Made by a program: the position numbers and the translations under genes. 64,000 nucleotides of DNA from Streptomyces lydicus (GTDB taxonomy: Bacteria > Actinomycetota > Actinomycetes > Streptomycetales > Streptomycetaceae): contig NZ_RDTE01000003.1 in NCBI RefSeq assembly GCF_004125265.1, forward strand, positions 2,666,001-2,730,000. Direction: 5' to 3'. Below the pieces are notes generated by a model. It worked only from the letters and a program-made list of their open reading frames with translations, had not been told where the DNA came from and searched no databases. Positions 43,973 through 52,108 of the stretch are shown one piece after another; position 1 is the stretch's first letter, and each line of letters begins with the position of its first letter.

Positions 43973-45691
43973 CTACCTGCCCTGCCCGGGCGGACGTATC
44001 GAGTAGCCGGCCCGCTCCCAGGGGTAGGTCGGCAGGGATGTCACCGCCCGTACCGCTCCGCCGGGCAGCGGTGCCGCCGGGTCCAGGGCCGTCACCCGCG
44101 GGTCTTGGCCGCCCCCGGCGAGAGCGGTCAGTGCCTCGGCGGCGGCCTCGGCGTTGTCCGCACCGACCCAGACCGCGTGGCGCAGCCGGGTACGACCGTG
44201 CGTCGCGGTGTACGCGAACGCCGCATAGTCGGCCTTGTCCACCCGCTGCGCGTACCGGGCCGCCAGCTCCCGCAGGGCCTTCTCCGTGTGAGCGCTCACC
44301 ATGAACCCGTCGGTCCGGGCGCCGTCCCCGGACGGCGGGTGCGGGCCCGCACCGGGGTGGGCGGAGAGAACCGCGTGGGCGTTGGTGCCGCTCATGCCGA
44401 AGCTGCTGACCGCCGCACAGCGCCCCGAGGACTCCTCCCAGGCACGGGTCTCGGTCGGAATGGCCGGGCCGCCGTCCGCCAGGTCGATCCGCGGGTTCAA
44501 GGTGCCGAACTCGGCCTGCCGGGGAATCTGCCGTTTGTGCAGGCACATCAGTGCCTTGATCAGGCCGAGCACACCCGCCGCCGCCTCCGCATGGCCGATG
44601 TTGGCCTTCACCGAGCCCACGTACCACTCCCGTGCCGGTGTGCCCAAGGCGGCCGTGGCCGCCTCCACTTCGATCGGGTCACCCAGTGCGGTGCCGGTGC
44701 CATGGGCCTCCAGGTATCCCACGTCCGCCGCCGTCAGCCCGGCGGCCGCCAGTACGGATTCGATCAGCTTCGTCTGGGACAGCACATTGGGCGCGGTGAA
44801 TCCGGAGGACCGGCCGTCCTGGTTGACGCCCGAGGCCTCGACGACCGCCAGGACGCGGTCCCCGTCGCGTTCCGCGTCGCTCAGCCGCTTGAGGACGAGC
44901 GCTCCGGCACCCTCACCCCGGACGAAGCCGTTCGCCCGCGCGTCGAACGGGCGGCAGCGGCCGTTGGGTGACAGGGCCTCGGTGCGCTGGATTTCCGCCG
45001 TGGAACGGGGGGCGAGAACCAGGTTCACGCCCGCGGCCACCGCGATGTCGCAGTCCCCTGCCGCCAGTGCCCGGCACGCCGTGTGCAGGGCCACGAGCGA
45101 GGAGGAACACGCGGTGTCGACGGCCATCGCCGGCCCCTGGAACCCGAGCGTGTAGGCGAGGCGGCCGGCCGCGAAGCAGTGACCGTTGCCTATCAGCCAG
45201 GAAGAAGTGGGCTCGTCGTCCGCCCAGTACCGGTAGTCCTGACCGGTGATGCCGACGTACACCCCGGTCGAGTCGGCGGCGGCCGCCGGCGGGATGGCGG
45301 CGTCCTCGAAGGCCTCCCACACGACCTCCAGCAGCAGGCGGTGCTGCGGGTCGAGACTCCTGGCCTCGCGGGGAGAGATCCCGAAGAACTTCGCGTCGAA
45401 CCCCAGCACGTCGTCCAGGTAGCCACCGCGCGACAGAAGGCCTTCCCAGGCCCGGCCGAAGACGGCGCGGCGCTGCTCGGGCAGGTCCCCGAGGAAGGTG
45501 CGGCCCTGCGCAAGGGCCTGCCAGTACGCCTCCCGGTCCCCGATTCCGCCGGGCGCGCGCAGACCGGCACCGACGATGGCGACACGACCTGAGGACCGTT
45601 CGGCGTCAAGTTGCTCCCTCAGCGACTTGATCGTCTCCATGGCCCGGCGCAGCGGGCTCGCAGCAGCATCCGAAGTCGATGGTGATGTCAC
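43973..45691 (-). CDS. Type I PKS ketosynthase protein lacking an AT domain
   Basis: About 572 residues. The N terminus has a docking-like helix (LRRAMETIKSLREQLDAE), then a complete KS with VDTACSSSL (Cys ~195), EAHGTGTALGDP and KANIGHAEAAAG. After the KS-to-AT linker (TRLRHAVWVGADNAEAAAEALTALA) it jumps straight to a post-AT-style tail (VTSLPTYPWERAGYSI), so the AT seems deleted or never present. It may condense units loaded by another AT, or provide a starter or chain-joining step. GTG 45691 begins the helix; ATG 45781 is possible. It is the only cluster gene on the minus strand, convergent with the PKS and divergent from the di-iron gene. Confidence 0.88.
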   Translation of the reverse strand: MTSPSTSDAAASPLRRAMETIKSLREQLDAERSSGRVAIVGAGLRAPGGIGDREAYWQALAQGRTFLGDLPEQRRAVFGRAWEGLLSRGGYLDDVLGFDAKFFGISPREARSLDPQHRLLLEVVWEAFEDAAIPPAAAADSTGVYVGITGQDYRYWADDEPTSSWLIGNGHCFAAGRLAYTLGFQGPAMAVDTACSSSLVALHTACRALAAGDCDIAVAAGVNLVLAPRSTAEIQRTEALSPNGRCRPFDARANGFVRGEGAGALVLKRLSDAERDGDRVLAVVEASGVNQDGRSSGFTAPNVLSQTKLIESVLAAAGLTAADVGYLEAHGTGTALGDPIEVEAATAALGTPAREWYVGSVKANIGHAEAAAGVLGLIKALMCLHKRQIPRQAEFGTLNPRIDLADGGPAIPTETRAWEESSGRCAAVSSFGMSGTNAHAVLSAHPGAGPHPPSGDGARTDGFMVSAHTEKALRELAARYAQRVDKADYAAFAYTATHGRTRLRHAVWVGADNAEAAAEALTALAGGGQDPRVTALDPAAPLPGGAVRAVTSLPTYPWERAGYSIRPPGQGR

Positions 45692-45924
45692 CAGCCGGGA
45701 CGATAGCAGCCGCGAGCGGGCCGCAAGGGGGTTCGCCCCTGGAGCCGTTGCGTCCGCTTGGCAAGTGACGTGATGATCCATCAACTCTGGTGCTCGGTAC
45801 GCCGGTTGTGGCAATGTGGCGCACCGTGAGCCCGGATCCGGGCCGCACAACGGGGGCAAGGCGTCGGCGTCGACATGTCTGCGTTCCCTGCTCCCCCGTC
45901 ACCGCGAGGCAGCGAGGATCACTT
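45692..45924. promoter_or_regulatory. Divergent promoter region inside the PKS cluster
   Basis: 233 bases separating the minus-strand KS gene from the plus-strand tailoring operon. It must contain outward promoters for both, unless the KS message starts further in. No regulator gene and no clear repeat or dyad was recognised here. Confidence 0.5.
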
Positions 45925-46644
45925 GTGACGATTGCAGTCCTGGACGACGAAGAAGTCGTGGTGCGGACTCCCGAAGAGTTCCACCGCATGCCGCGTGACT
46001 ACCAGAAGATCCTGGTCAGTCAGATCACCATCAACACCGAGGGCGAACTCTCCGGCGGGGACGACTACGCGCTGATGTTCCTGCCGCTGGCTCCGACATC
46101 CGAGGAGCGGCAGGTCTGCGCCGAGCGGGCGGCCGAGGAGTACGACCACTACAAGATCGGAAAGCGGGTCCTGGCCGACCTCGGTGTCGACACCACGTAC
46201 ATGGAGAGCCAGTCGCTCGCCGAACGGACCCTGTTCGCCGACGAGCGCATGCACTCGTGCACCACCTGGGCCGAGCGCGGCATCTACTCGTACATCGGCG
46301 AGGAGACCGCCATGGTGATGCTGCGCGAGTTCGCCGAGAGCAGCTACAGACCCTGGGCCGAGGCGGTGCGCACGATCATCCTGGACGAGAAGATCCACAT
46401 CGCCCACGGCGCACGTGTCTGCCGCAACCTCGCCGTCACCGCGGAAGGCCGCGAACAGCTCCAGGCCGCGCTGGACCGGCTGTGGCCGATGTTCGTCGGT
46501 ATCTTCGGCAGCCCCCACACCAAGCGTTCGAAGCTCGCGGTGCGCTACGGGCTCCGCAGGACCACCAACGGCGAGGCCATCGAGCTGTGGCGGCAGAAGG
46601 CCACGGAGCGCGTCGCCCATCTCGGCCTGCGTGTGCCCGAGTGA
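45925..46644 (+). CDS. PaaA-type ferritin-like di-iron oxygenase homologue
   Basis: 239 residues, all helical. Two ExxH metal motifs lie at residues 72-75 (AAEEYDHYKIG) and 155-158 (LDEKIHIAHG), with further acids in NTEGELSGGDDY and YIGEETAMVML, the four-helix di-iron layout. DYQKILVSQITINTEGELSG and AERAAEEYDHY resemble the phenylacetyl-CoA oxygenase subunit PaaA, which epoxidises aromatic CoA esters. Here it is alone, without the PaaB-E partners, so its substrate is probably an ACP- or CoA-bound cluster intermediate and its electron donor is not encoded nearby. The GTG start follows GAGGATCACTT. It ends next to the radical SAM gene. Confidence 0.85.
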   Translation: MTIAVLDDEEVVVRTPEEFHRMPRDYQKILVSQITINTEGELSGGDDYALMFLPLAPTSEERQVCAERAAEEYDHYKIGKRVLADLGVDTTYMESQSLAERTLFADERMHSCTTWAERGIYSYIGEETAMVMLREFAESSYRPWAEAVRTIILDEKIHIAHGARVCRNLAVTAEGREQLQAALDRLWPMFVGIFGSPHTKRSKLAVRYGLRRTTNGEAIELWRQKATERVAHLGLRVPE

Positions 46645-46658
46645 GGCCGGAGACCACT

Positions 46659-47771
46659 GTGCCCATACCTGTGGCGATCACCCCGCGCCCGCCCTCCAGG
46701 GCACAGTCCAAGGCCCGTCTGCGGGAGATCCTGGCCGAGCGCCCCGACCTGGCGGCACGGCTGAAGACCGTACGGGACATCGGCCGACGGGTACGCGGCT
46801 GCGAGATCCACCTCACCACCGCGTGCAACATCCGCTGCAAAGGCTGCTGGTACTTCGAGGGCGGATTCGACAGTGCGGTGAAGGAGACCTCGGACCCGGG
46901 GCTCATCCGCGCGTTCGCCGAGAGGCTCGCTTCCGACGGCGTGACACAGGCGACACTCATCGGCGGCGAGCCGACGATCGTGCTGGACAGAGTGCGTCCG
47001 TTCGTCGAGGCACTGCCGTACGTCACGATCTCGTCCAACGGCCTGCGTCCCCTGCCCCGGGACGGCTTCGAGAACGTGGCGATCGGCATCAGCCTCTTCG
47101 GCGGAGGCCCGCTCGACGACGCCCTGCGGGCACACCGCCCGAACGGCTCGTCCTTCCGCGGCCTGTTCGAGACGGGCCTGGGGCACTACCGCGACGATCC
47201 CCGGGTGACGTTCGTCTTCGCGCTGTCCGAGGAGGGGCTGCCTTACATCGAGCCCACGGTGCGCGCGACCCGCGACAACGGCAACCTCGTGACGTTCAAT
47301 TTCTACAGCGAGCACGGTTCGGAAAGTCCGCTGCGCATCGAGAACGAGAAGCGGACCCTGTCCGAGGCGCTGCGGGTCAGGGAACGGTATCCGGAGACGG
47401 TGGTCAGCCATCCGTACTTCATCGAGGCGTTGATCACCGGGCGCAGCCACTGGGGCGCCCGTTTCGGATACGACGTGTGCCCCAGCATCAGCGTCGACCT
47501 GCCGGAGCACGAGCAGCGGGTCGCCAACGGCAACCCCGTCCTCGACGGCTTCGCCGTCTACGGTGCCGACTACGCCACGCTCCAGTTCTGCTGCACGTCC
47601 GGTGACTGCGGCAACTGCCGTGACAGCCAGGCCGTCTACAGCTGGCTGATGGTCAGCCTCAACTGGTTCCTGGACAGTGTGCGGCGCCTGGAGACCTGGA
47701 TGGACCTGGCGGAGAGCTACTGGCGCCAGTGGTACTGGTCGCAGACCCACTCCCCGAACTTCCACCGCTGA
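46659..47771 (+). CDS. Radical SAM enzyme with SPASM-like auxiliary cysteines
   Basis: 370 residues. The CxxxCxxC cluster motif is Cys56, Cys60, Cys63 (TACNIRCKGCWYF), followed by GGEP at 102-105 and a partial TIM barrel (TISSNGLRPL, GISLFGGGP). The C-terminal third has Cys274 (DVCPS) and Cys311, 312, 317 and 320 (LQFCCTSGDCGNC), enough for an auxiliary Fe-S cluster, then a Trp/Tyr-rich tail. It should use SAM to make a 5'-deoxyadenosyl radical. I do not recognise a characterised subfamily and it lacks a cobalamin-binding domain. GTG 46659 has GGAG six bases upstream; GTG 46641 overlaps the previous stop. Confidence 0.88.
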   Translation: MPIPVAITPRPPSRAQSKARLREILAERPDLAARLKTVRDIGRRVRGCEIHLTTACNIRCKGCWYFEGGFDSAVKETSDPGLIRAFAERLASDGVTQATLIGGEPTIVLDRVRPFVEALPYVTISSNGLRPLPRDGFENVAIGISLFGGGPLDDALRAHRPNGSSFRGLFETGLGHYRDDPRVTFVFALSEEGLPYIEPTVRATRDNGNLVTFNFYSEHGSESPLRIENEKRTLSEALRVRERYPETVVSHPYFIEALITGRSHWGARFGYDVCPSISVDLPEHEQRVANGNPVLDGFAVYGADYATLQFCCTSGDCGNCRDSQAVYSWLMVSLNWFLDSVRRLETWMDLAESYWRQWYWSQTHSPNFHR

Positions 47772-47830
47772 CGGCTGCTTCGTACCGCCTCGTCTCGTAC
47801 CGCTACCCGTACCGCAGAGAAAGAGCGCTC

Positions 47831-48079
47831 ATGTCTGACACCATCACCGCCGAGACCGTACTGGAACTCATCCGCGAAGAACTCATCGACGCCGGCGTGG
47901 AGGAGGAGGCCATCACCTCCGACGCCAAGTTCGACGACCTCGACATCGACTCGCTCGACGCCGCGGAGCTCATGGCCACGATCAAGCGCACGTACCGGGT
48001 CGGCATCCCGCGTCCGGAGCTCGCCGACGTGACCGTGGGACAGCTCGCGGCCAGGGTCGCGGAAGCGGCCGGTCGTTGA
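47831..48079 (+). CDS. Free-standing acyl carrier protein
   Basis: 82 residues, acidic. The phosphopantetheine Ser41 lies in FDDLDIDSLDAAEL. Helix 2 and the IPRPELADVTVGQLAARV region are normal for type II ACPs. GAGAAAGAG precedes the ATG. It is followed without a gap by a FabF-like ketosynthase (TTGA overlap) and is probably the carrier on which that KS, the enoyl reductase and perhaps the di-iron or radical SAM enzyme act. It differs from the PKS-embedded ACP, so the cluster has two carriers. Confidence 0.93.
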   Translation: MSDTITAETVLELIREELIDAGVEEEAITSDAKFDDLDIDSLDAAELMATIKRTYRVGIPRPELADVTVGQLAARVAEAAGR

Positions 48080-49245
48080 CCGTTCCCGTCGCGGTCACCG
48101 GCGTCGGCGCGGTCACTCCGCTCGGCGTCGGGGCCGATGTCCTCTTCTCCCGGCTGATCGCCGGGGAGACCGGTACGGCCGACGGCGACGGCAGGTGCCA
48201 CGCGTTCGACGCCGGCGCCTTCCTCGGCCGGCGGGAGCGGCACCGCAATGCGCGCTTCGCGCAACTGGCCCTCGTCGCGGCTGACGAGGCGGTGCACCAG
48301 GCGGGGTGGGCGGACTCGTTGCCCTATGCCGCCGAGGACATCCTGTGCGTCATGGGCACCGGTCTCGGCGGCGCGCCGGAACACGCCGGCGCCGAGGCGT
48401 CGCCGCTCACCGTGCCGCTGATGATGCCCAACAGCGCCGCGGCGAGCCTCGGCATGCGCTACGGCATCCGCGGTGAGTCCTTCGCCATGTCCGGGGCCTG
48501 CGCCGCAGGTGCGCAGGCCGTCGGCTTCGCCCTGCGCAGCATCCGGCGCGGTGAGGCCGCGGCCGCCGTCGTCGGCGGCGCCGAGGCGGCGTCCGTGCCG
48601 CTCGTCCGGGAATCGTTCGCGCAGGCGGGTGCGCTGTCCCCGAGCGGGAGGTGTCTGCCGTTCGACGAGGACCGGGACGGCTTCGTCATGGGCGAGGGGG
48701 CGGGGGTGCTCGTCCTGGAGAGCGCCGAAGGCGCGCGAGCGCGCGGTGCCCCGGTCCTCGGACTGGTGCTGGGCTACGGCGCGACCACCGACGCGCACCA
48801 CCTCACCGCGCCGCCGCCGGACGGCCTCCCCGCGGCGCAGTGCGTCCGACGGGCCCTCACCGACGCGGACGTCCTCCCCGGGGACCTCTGCTACATCAAC
48901 GCTCACGGCACGGGGACACGCCTGAACGACGAAGCGGAGATCCGCTCGCTCGGCCGTGCCCTGGGGGACGCCCTGCCCACCGTTCCCCTCTCCTCGACCA
49001 AGGCGGCGACCGGACATCTCTTCGGGGCGGGTGGTGCGGTGGAGGCCATCGTCACCCTGGCCGTGCTGCGGCGGGGAATCGCTCCGGCGACGGCCGGCCT
49101 GCGGCGGCCGGATCCCGTGCTCGGCCCGGTCGACCACGTCCTCACGCCCCGGGTGGTGGAGCCGCGTTCCCGGGGCGCGGTCGGGCTCTCCGACTCGTTC
49201 GGCTTCGGCGGTCACAACGCCGCCCTGGTGTTGGGAGCACCGTGA
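48076..49245 (+). CDS. FabF-like beta-ketoacyl-ACP synthase
   Basis: 389 residues. The thiolase-fold KS has the full catalytic triad: Cys ~142 in MSGACAAGAQAVG, His in INAHGTGTRLND and His in STKAATGHLFGAGG, so it is a condensing enzyme and not a chain-length factor. The TTG start overlaps the ACP stop and the gene overlaps the enoyl reductase (GTGA), showing an ACP-KS-ER operon core. It could extend an acyl starter on the free ACP. Alternatively, as in some FAS-inhibitor clusters, it could be a spare, resistant FabF. It lacks about 20 N-terminal residues found in longer FabFs. Confidence 0.9.
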   Translation: MTVPVAVTGVGAVTPLGVGADVLFSRLIAGETGTADGDGRCHAFDAGAFLGRRERHRNARFAQLALVAADEAVHQAGWADSLPYAAEDILCVMGTGLGGAPEHAGAEASPLTVPLMMPNSAAASLGMRYGIRGESFAMSGACAAGAQAVGFALRSIRRGEAAAAVVGGAEAASVPLVRESFAQAGALSPSGRCLPFDEDRDGFVMGEGAGVLVLESAEGARARGAPVLGLVLGYGATTDAHHLTAPPPDGLPAAQCVRRALTDADVLPGDLCYINAHGTGTRLNDEAEIRSLGRALGDALPTVPLSSTKAATGHLFGAGGAVEAIVTLAVLRRGIAPATAGLRRPDPVLGPVDHVLTPRVVEPRSRGAVGLSDSFGFGGHNAALVLGAP

Positions 49246-50045
49246 ACAGTTTTGATCTCCGCGGCCGCCGCTATCTGGTCACCGGTGTGACCAATGACGA
49301 GTCCATCGCCTGGCACGTCGCGGCGGCGCTGCAGCGCCACGGCGCCGAGATCGTGCTGAGTTCCTTCGGACGTGCCGCCCGGATCGCCCGTAAGGCGGCG
49401 GCGCTGCTGCCGAGCCCGCCGGACGTCATCGACCTGGATGTCACCGATGAAGCGGGCGTGGCCGCCGTCGCCGGTGAACTCGCCCGCCGCTGGGACGCGC
49501 TCGACGGAGTGCTGCACGGCATCGCCCATGCGCCCGCGGACGCGGTGGGCGGTGGCTTCCTCGATACGTCGGCGGCGAGCGCCACACAGGGCTTCCAGGT
49601 CTCCGCGTATTCGTTGCAACGGCTGGTTTCCTCGCTGGCGCCGCTGCTGTCCGCGAGCGAACACGGCGGCAGCGTGGTGGGACTCACCGTCGACAGCGCG
49701 CGCACCCTGCCCGGTTACGACTGGATGGGGGTGTTCAAGGCGTCACTGGACGCCGTGGCCCGCTACCTGGCCATGTACTTGGGGCCACAGGGCATCCGCG
49801 TGAACCTGGTCGCCTCCGGTCCGCTGGAGACCCTTTCGGCGCAGGGGGTCGGCTCGTTCGACGCGCTGGCCGAGTACTACGAGCGGTGGGCTCCACTCGG
49901 GTGGGACCGGACCGATCACGAGCAAGTGGTGGGGGCCGTGTTGTTCCTGCTGTCCGATCTGGCGACGCGTACCACCGGCCAGGTGTTGCACGCCGACGGT
50001 GGGGTGCACGCCATCGCCGGCGGGATCGGAGAAGCCCCGCGTTGA
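49242..50045 (+). CDS. InhA/FabI-type enoyl-ACP reductase
   Basis: 267 residues, short-chain dehydrogenase fold. The N terminus LVTGVTNDESIAWHVA is the FabI/InhA nucleotide loop. The catalytic pair is Tyr159-x6-Lys166 in YDWMGVFKASL, at the same positions and context as InhA Tyr158/Lys165, followed by VNLVASGPLETL and TTGQVLHADGGVHA. It should reduce trans-2-enoyl-ACP with NAD(P)H. The region matching InhA Ser94 reads GVLHGIAHAP, so that residue is Gly. It is coupled to the FabF-like KS and ACP. It may act in chain building or be a duplicated, drug-insensitive target that protects the producer. Confidence 0.9.
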   Translation: MNSFDLRGRRYLVTGVTNDESIAWHVAAALQRHGAEIVLSSFGRAARIARKAAALLPSPPDVIDLDVTDEAGVAAVAGELARRWDALDGVLHGIAHAPADAVGGGFLDTSAASATQGFQVSAYSLQRLVSSLAPLLSASEHGGSVVGLTVDSARTLPGYDWMGVFKASLDAVARYLAMYLGPQGIRVNLVASGPLETLSAQGVGSFDALAEYYERWAPLGWDRTDHEQVVGAVLFLLSDLATRTTGQVLHADGGVHAIAGGIGEAPR

Positions 50046-50134
50046 CCATAATTGACCGATACTCATGTGGCAGGATGACGTCAGTGGGAGGCGTCTGTCG
50101 CAGAAGAATCCCCCCGGTGTCGAAGGAGTTGGCC

Positions 50135-51223
50135 ATGGGCCGCGATTTCCCCTTGTTCCGCACAACGAGTCCTGTGCCGGCTGCGGAACGTGCGGCGATC
50201 CTGTCCGAACCAGGCTTCGGGCGGCACTTCACCGATCACATGGCCACGGCGGTGTGGACCCCGGCGGACGGCTGGCACGAGCACAAGATCGCGCCACTGG
50301 AGCCCTTCTCCCTGCACCCCAGCGCAGCGGTGCTGCACTACGCCCAGGAGATCTTCGAGGGGCTGAAGGCCTACCGTCACGCCGACGGCAGTGTCTGGCT
50401 GTTCCGTCCCGAGGAGAACGCACGGCGGTTCATCCGCTCGGCCAAACGGATTGCGCTTCCCGAGCTGCCGGAGGAGGACTTCCTCGCCGGCGTGGAGGGG
50501 CTGATCCGCGCCGACGAACAGTGGGTTCCGGCCTCCGATGGTGAAGAGAGCCTCTACGTACGGCCGTTCATGTTCGCGACGGAGGCATTCATCGGCGTCC
50601 GGCCGGCGGAGCAGGTGATGTACTCGGTGATCGCGAGCCCCGCCGGGTCTTACTTCCCCTCCGGCGTCAGTGGCGTCTCCCTGTGGGTGAGCAGCCAGTA
50701 CACGCGCGCGGCGAAAGGCGGCACCGGCACGGCCAAATGCGGCGGCAACTACGCCGCCAGCCTCGCCGCGCAGATCGAGGCACGAGAGCACGGCTGTGAC
50801 CAGGTCATGTACCTGGACGAGACCGGCGGCGAGGGCAATCTCGAAGAGTCCGGCACCATGAACCTGTGCCTGGTCACCTCGAGCGGTGAACTGGTGACCC
50901 CGCCCCTCGGCACGATCCTCGAAGGCGTGACCCGGGACACCATCCTCGCCCTCGCCGACGACTTCGGCCTGACCCCGGTGGAGCGCTCCGTCTCGCTCGA
51001 CGAACTGCGGGCCGGCGCCGCGGACGGTTCGATCACCGAGGTGTTCGCCGCCGGAACGGCGGCCGTGGTCACGCCGATCGTGGGCTTCAAGGGTGACGAC
51101 TTCGACTTCCTCATCGGAAGCGGGGCACCCGGCAAGCAGACGATCGCACTCCGCAACCACGTATTGGACATCCAGTACGGCCGCGCCGAGGACAAGCACG
51201 GCTGGATGAGGCGCGTCATCTGA
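50135..51223 (+). CDS. ilvE: Branched-chain-type aminotransferase (PLP class IV)
   Basis: 362 residues. Class IV fold: LHYAQEIFEGLKAYRHADGSVWLFRPEENARRF, SLYVRPFMFATE, catalytic Lys201 in GTAKCGGNYAASLAAQ and the EVFAAGTAAVVTPI phosphate loop. The motif usually read as EMGGMNL is ESGTMNL here, a change in the substrate pocket. It would transaminate branched 2-keto acids with glutamate. It closes the cluster, 89 bases after the enoyl reductase, so it may aminate a cluster intermediate or supply a branched starter. The ATG at 50135 has AAGGAG six bases before it. A convergent hairpin follows. Confidence 0.92.
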   Translation: MGRDFPLFRTTSPVPAAERAAILSEPGFGRHFTDHMATAVWTPADGWHEHKIAPLEPFSLHPSAAVLHYAQEIFEGLKAYRHADGSVWLFRPEENARRFIRSAKRIALPELPEEDFLAGVEGLIRADEQWVPASDGEESLYVRPFMFATEAFIGVRPAEQVMYSVIASPAGSYFPSGVSGVSLWVSSQYTRAAKGGTGTAKCGGNYAASLAAQIEAREHGCDQVMYLDETGGEGNLEESGTMNLCLVTSSGELVTPPLGTILEGVTRDTILALADDFGLTPVERSVSLDELRAGAADGSITEVFAAGTAAVVTPIVGFKGDDFDFLIGSGAPGKQTIALRNHVLDIQYGRAEDKHGWMRRVI

Positions 51224-51363
51224 TCTGTCATCTGATCCCCGACGTCGTGGCCCCTTGCGTGGTCATGACGGGACCGGCCGGTCCGTCCGTGCGCTCCCGT
51301 GCCGCGCCGGGGGCGCACGTGTGCCGCCCGACCGGTGCCGACGATGCCGAGGACGCCGAGAAA

Positions 51364-51397
51364 GTCGAGGACCCTACAGGTCTGTCGGGTCCTCGAC
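51364..51397. terminator. Bidirectional terminator at the downstream cluster boundary
   Basis: GTCGAGGACCC and GGGTCCTCGAC form perfect 11-base arms around a 12-base loop. The structure lies 140 bases past the aminotransferase stop and its inner part contains the stop codon of the converging hydrolase gene, making it a natural edge of the cluster. Confidence 0.75.
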
Positions 51398-52108
51398 AGG
51401 TGATCCGCTCCCGGAAGGGTTCCCGGCCCGGGACGGCAGCGGCGTACGCAGGCCGCCGGAGGCGGTGGGCGACGGTCCCGCGCCGAGAAGGGCAAGCACG
51501 AAAGCGGCGGTGAGGGCGCGGACGTCATCGGCGCGTTTGATCAGGTAGTGACTGCCGCGGGGCACCTCGTACCGGGCCAGGTCCGGCACCACTTCGCGGG
51601 CCCGCCGGGCGTACTCCAGGGAGCGGGCGGCGCTCGCCGCACTGCGGTCCCGTTCACCGTGGATGATCAGTACCCGACGGCCCGCCAGATGCTCCACCGG
51701 GTCGCCGCCCGGAAGCCAGGGGGCGATACCGGCCACACCCACCACGGCGGGGTGGCCGGCGGTCCGGAAGGCGGCGCGACCGCCGAGTGAGTTGCCGATC
51801 AGCACGACGGGGACGTCGCCGTACCGACGGGTGATCTCGTCCAGCGCCCAGCGGGTGTCGACGGCCGTGTCCGCGGCAGCACCGTTCCAGCCCCGATAGC
51901 GGTAGTGGAGCAGGTGCACGGCGATGCCGCCGGAGCGTCCGCGCTCCGTGAGTTCGGCCATCAGGTCCTGCAGCCCCAGCTCAGCGATCTTCAGCGGCCC
52001 TCGCCGGCTGCGGACGAACCCACCGGGCAGCAGCAGGGCCACCGCCCTGACCGTGCCCTCCCCTTGCCACTCCGTCAGTCCTGGACTGGGTGCGCGCGAG
52101 GTAAACAT
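51374..52108 (-). CDS. Alpha/beta-hydrolase family protein
   Basis: 244 residues. VVLIGNSLGGRAAF gives the nucleophile elbow (Ser in GNSLGG), RVLIIHGERDRSA the acid loop with Asp, and VPRGSHYLIKRADD the His. ALLLPGGFVRSRRG forms the oxyanion hole. It resembles small dienelactone-hydrolase or KANL3/Tex30-like hydrolases, with a disordered C terminus (SPTASGGLRTPLPS). The ATG has GGAAGGAC eight bases upstream. It converges on the PKS-cluster operon and shares its terminator, so it lies just outside or at the edge of the cluster. Substrate unknown. Confidence 0.82.
   Translation of the reverse strand: MFTSRAPSPGLTEWQGEGTVRAVALLLPGGFVRSRRGPLKIAELGLQDLMAELTERGRSGGIAVHLLHYRYRGWNGAAADTAVDTRWALDEITRRYGDVPVVLIGNSLGGRAAFRTAGHPAVVGVAGIAPWLPGGDPVEHLAGRRVLIIHGERDRSAASAARSLEYARRAREVVPDLARYEVPRGSHYLIKRADDVRALTAAFVLALLGAGPSPTASGGLRTPLPSRAGNPSGSGSPVEDPTDL

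Noticed and set aside
47243..47245. TTA triplet in the radical SAM gene
   Set aside because: It is out of frame (reads CCT TAC), so it is not a bldA-dependent codon.
46659..47771. Jawsamycin-type cyclopropanase, because an iterative PKS and a radical SAM enzyme co-occur
   Set aside because: The enzyme is not HemN-like; it has a SPASM-like cysteine set and different motifs, and the PKS includes an ER.
48076..49245. Chain-length factor rather than ketosynthase
   Set aside because: The active-site Cys and both His are present, whereas CLFs replace the Cys with Gln.
50045..50100. Promoter TTGACC(N)CAGGAT before the aminotransferase
   Set aside because: Two TTGACC hexamers are present but neither has a -10 at 16-19 bases; kept out as a feature.
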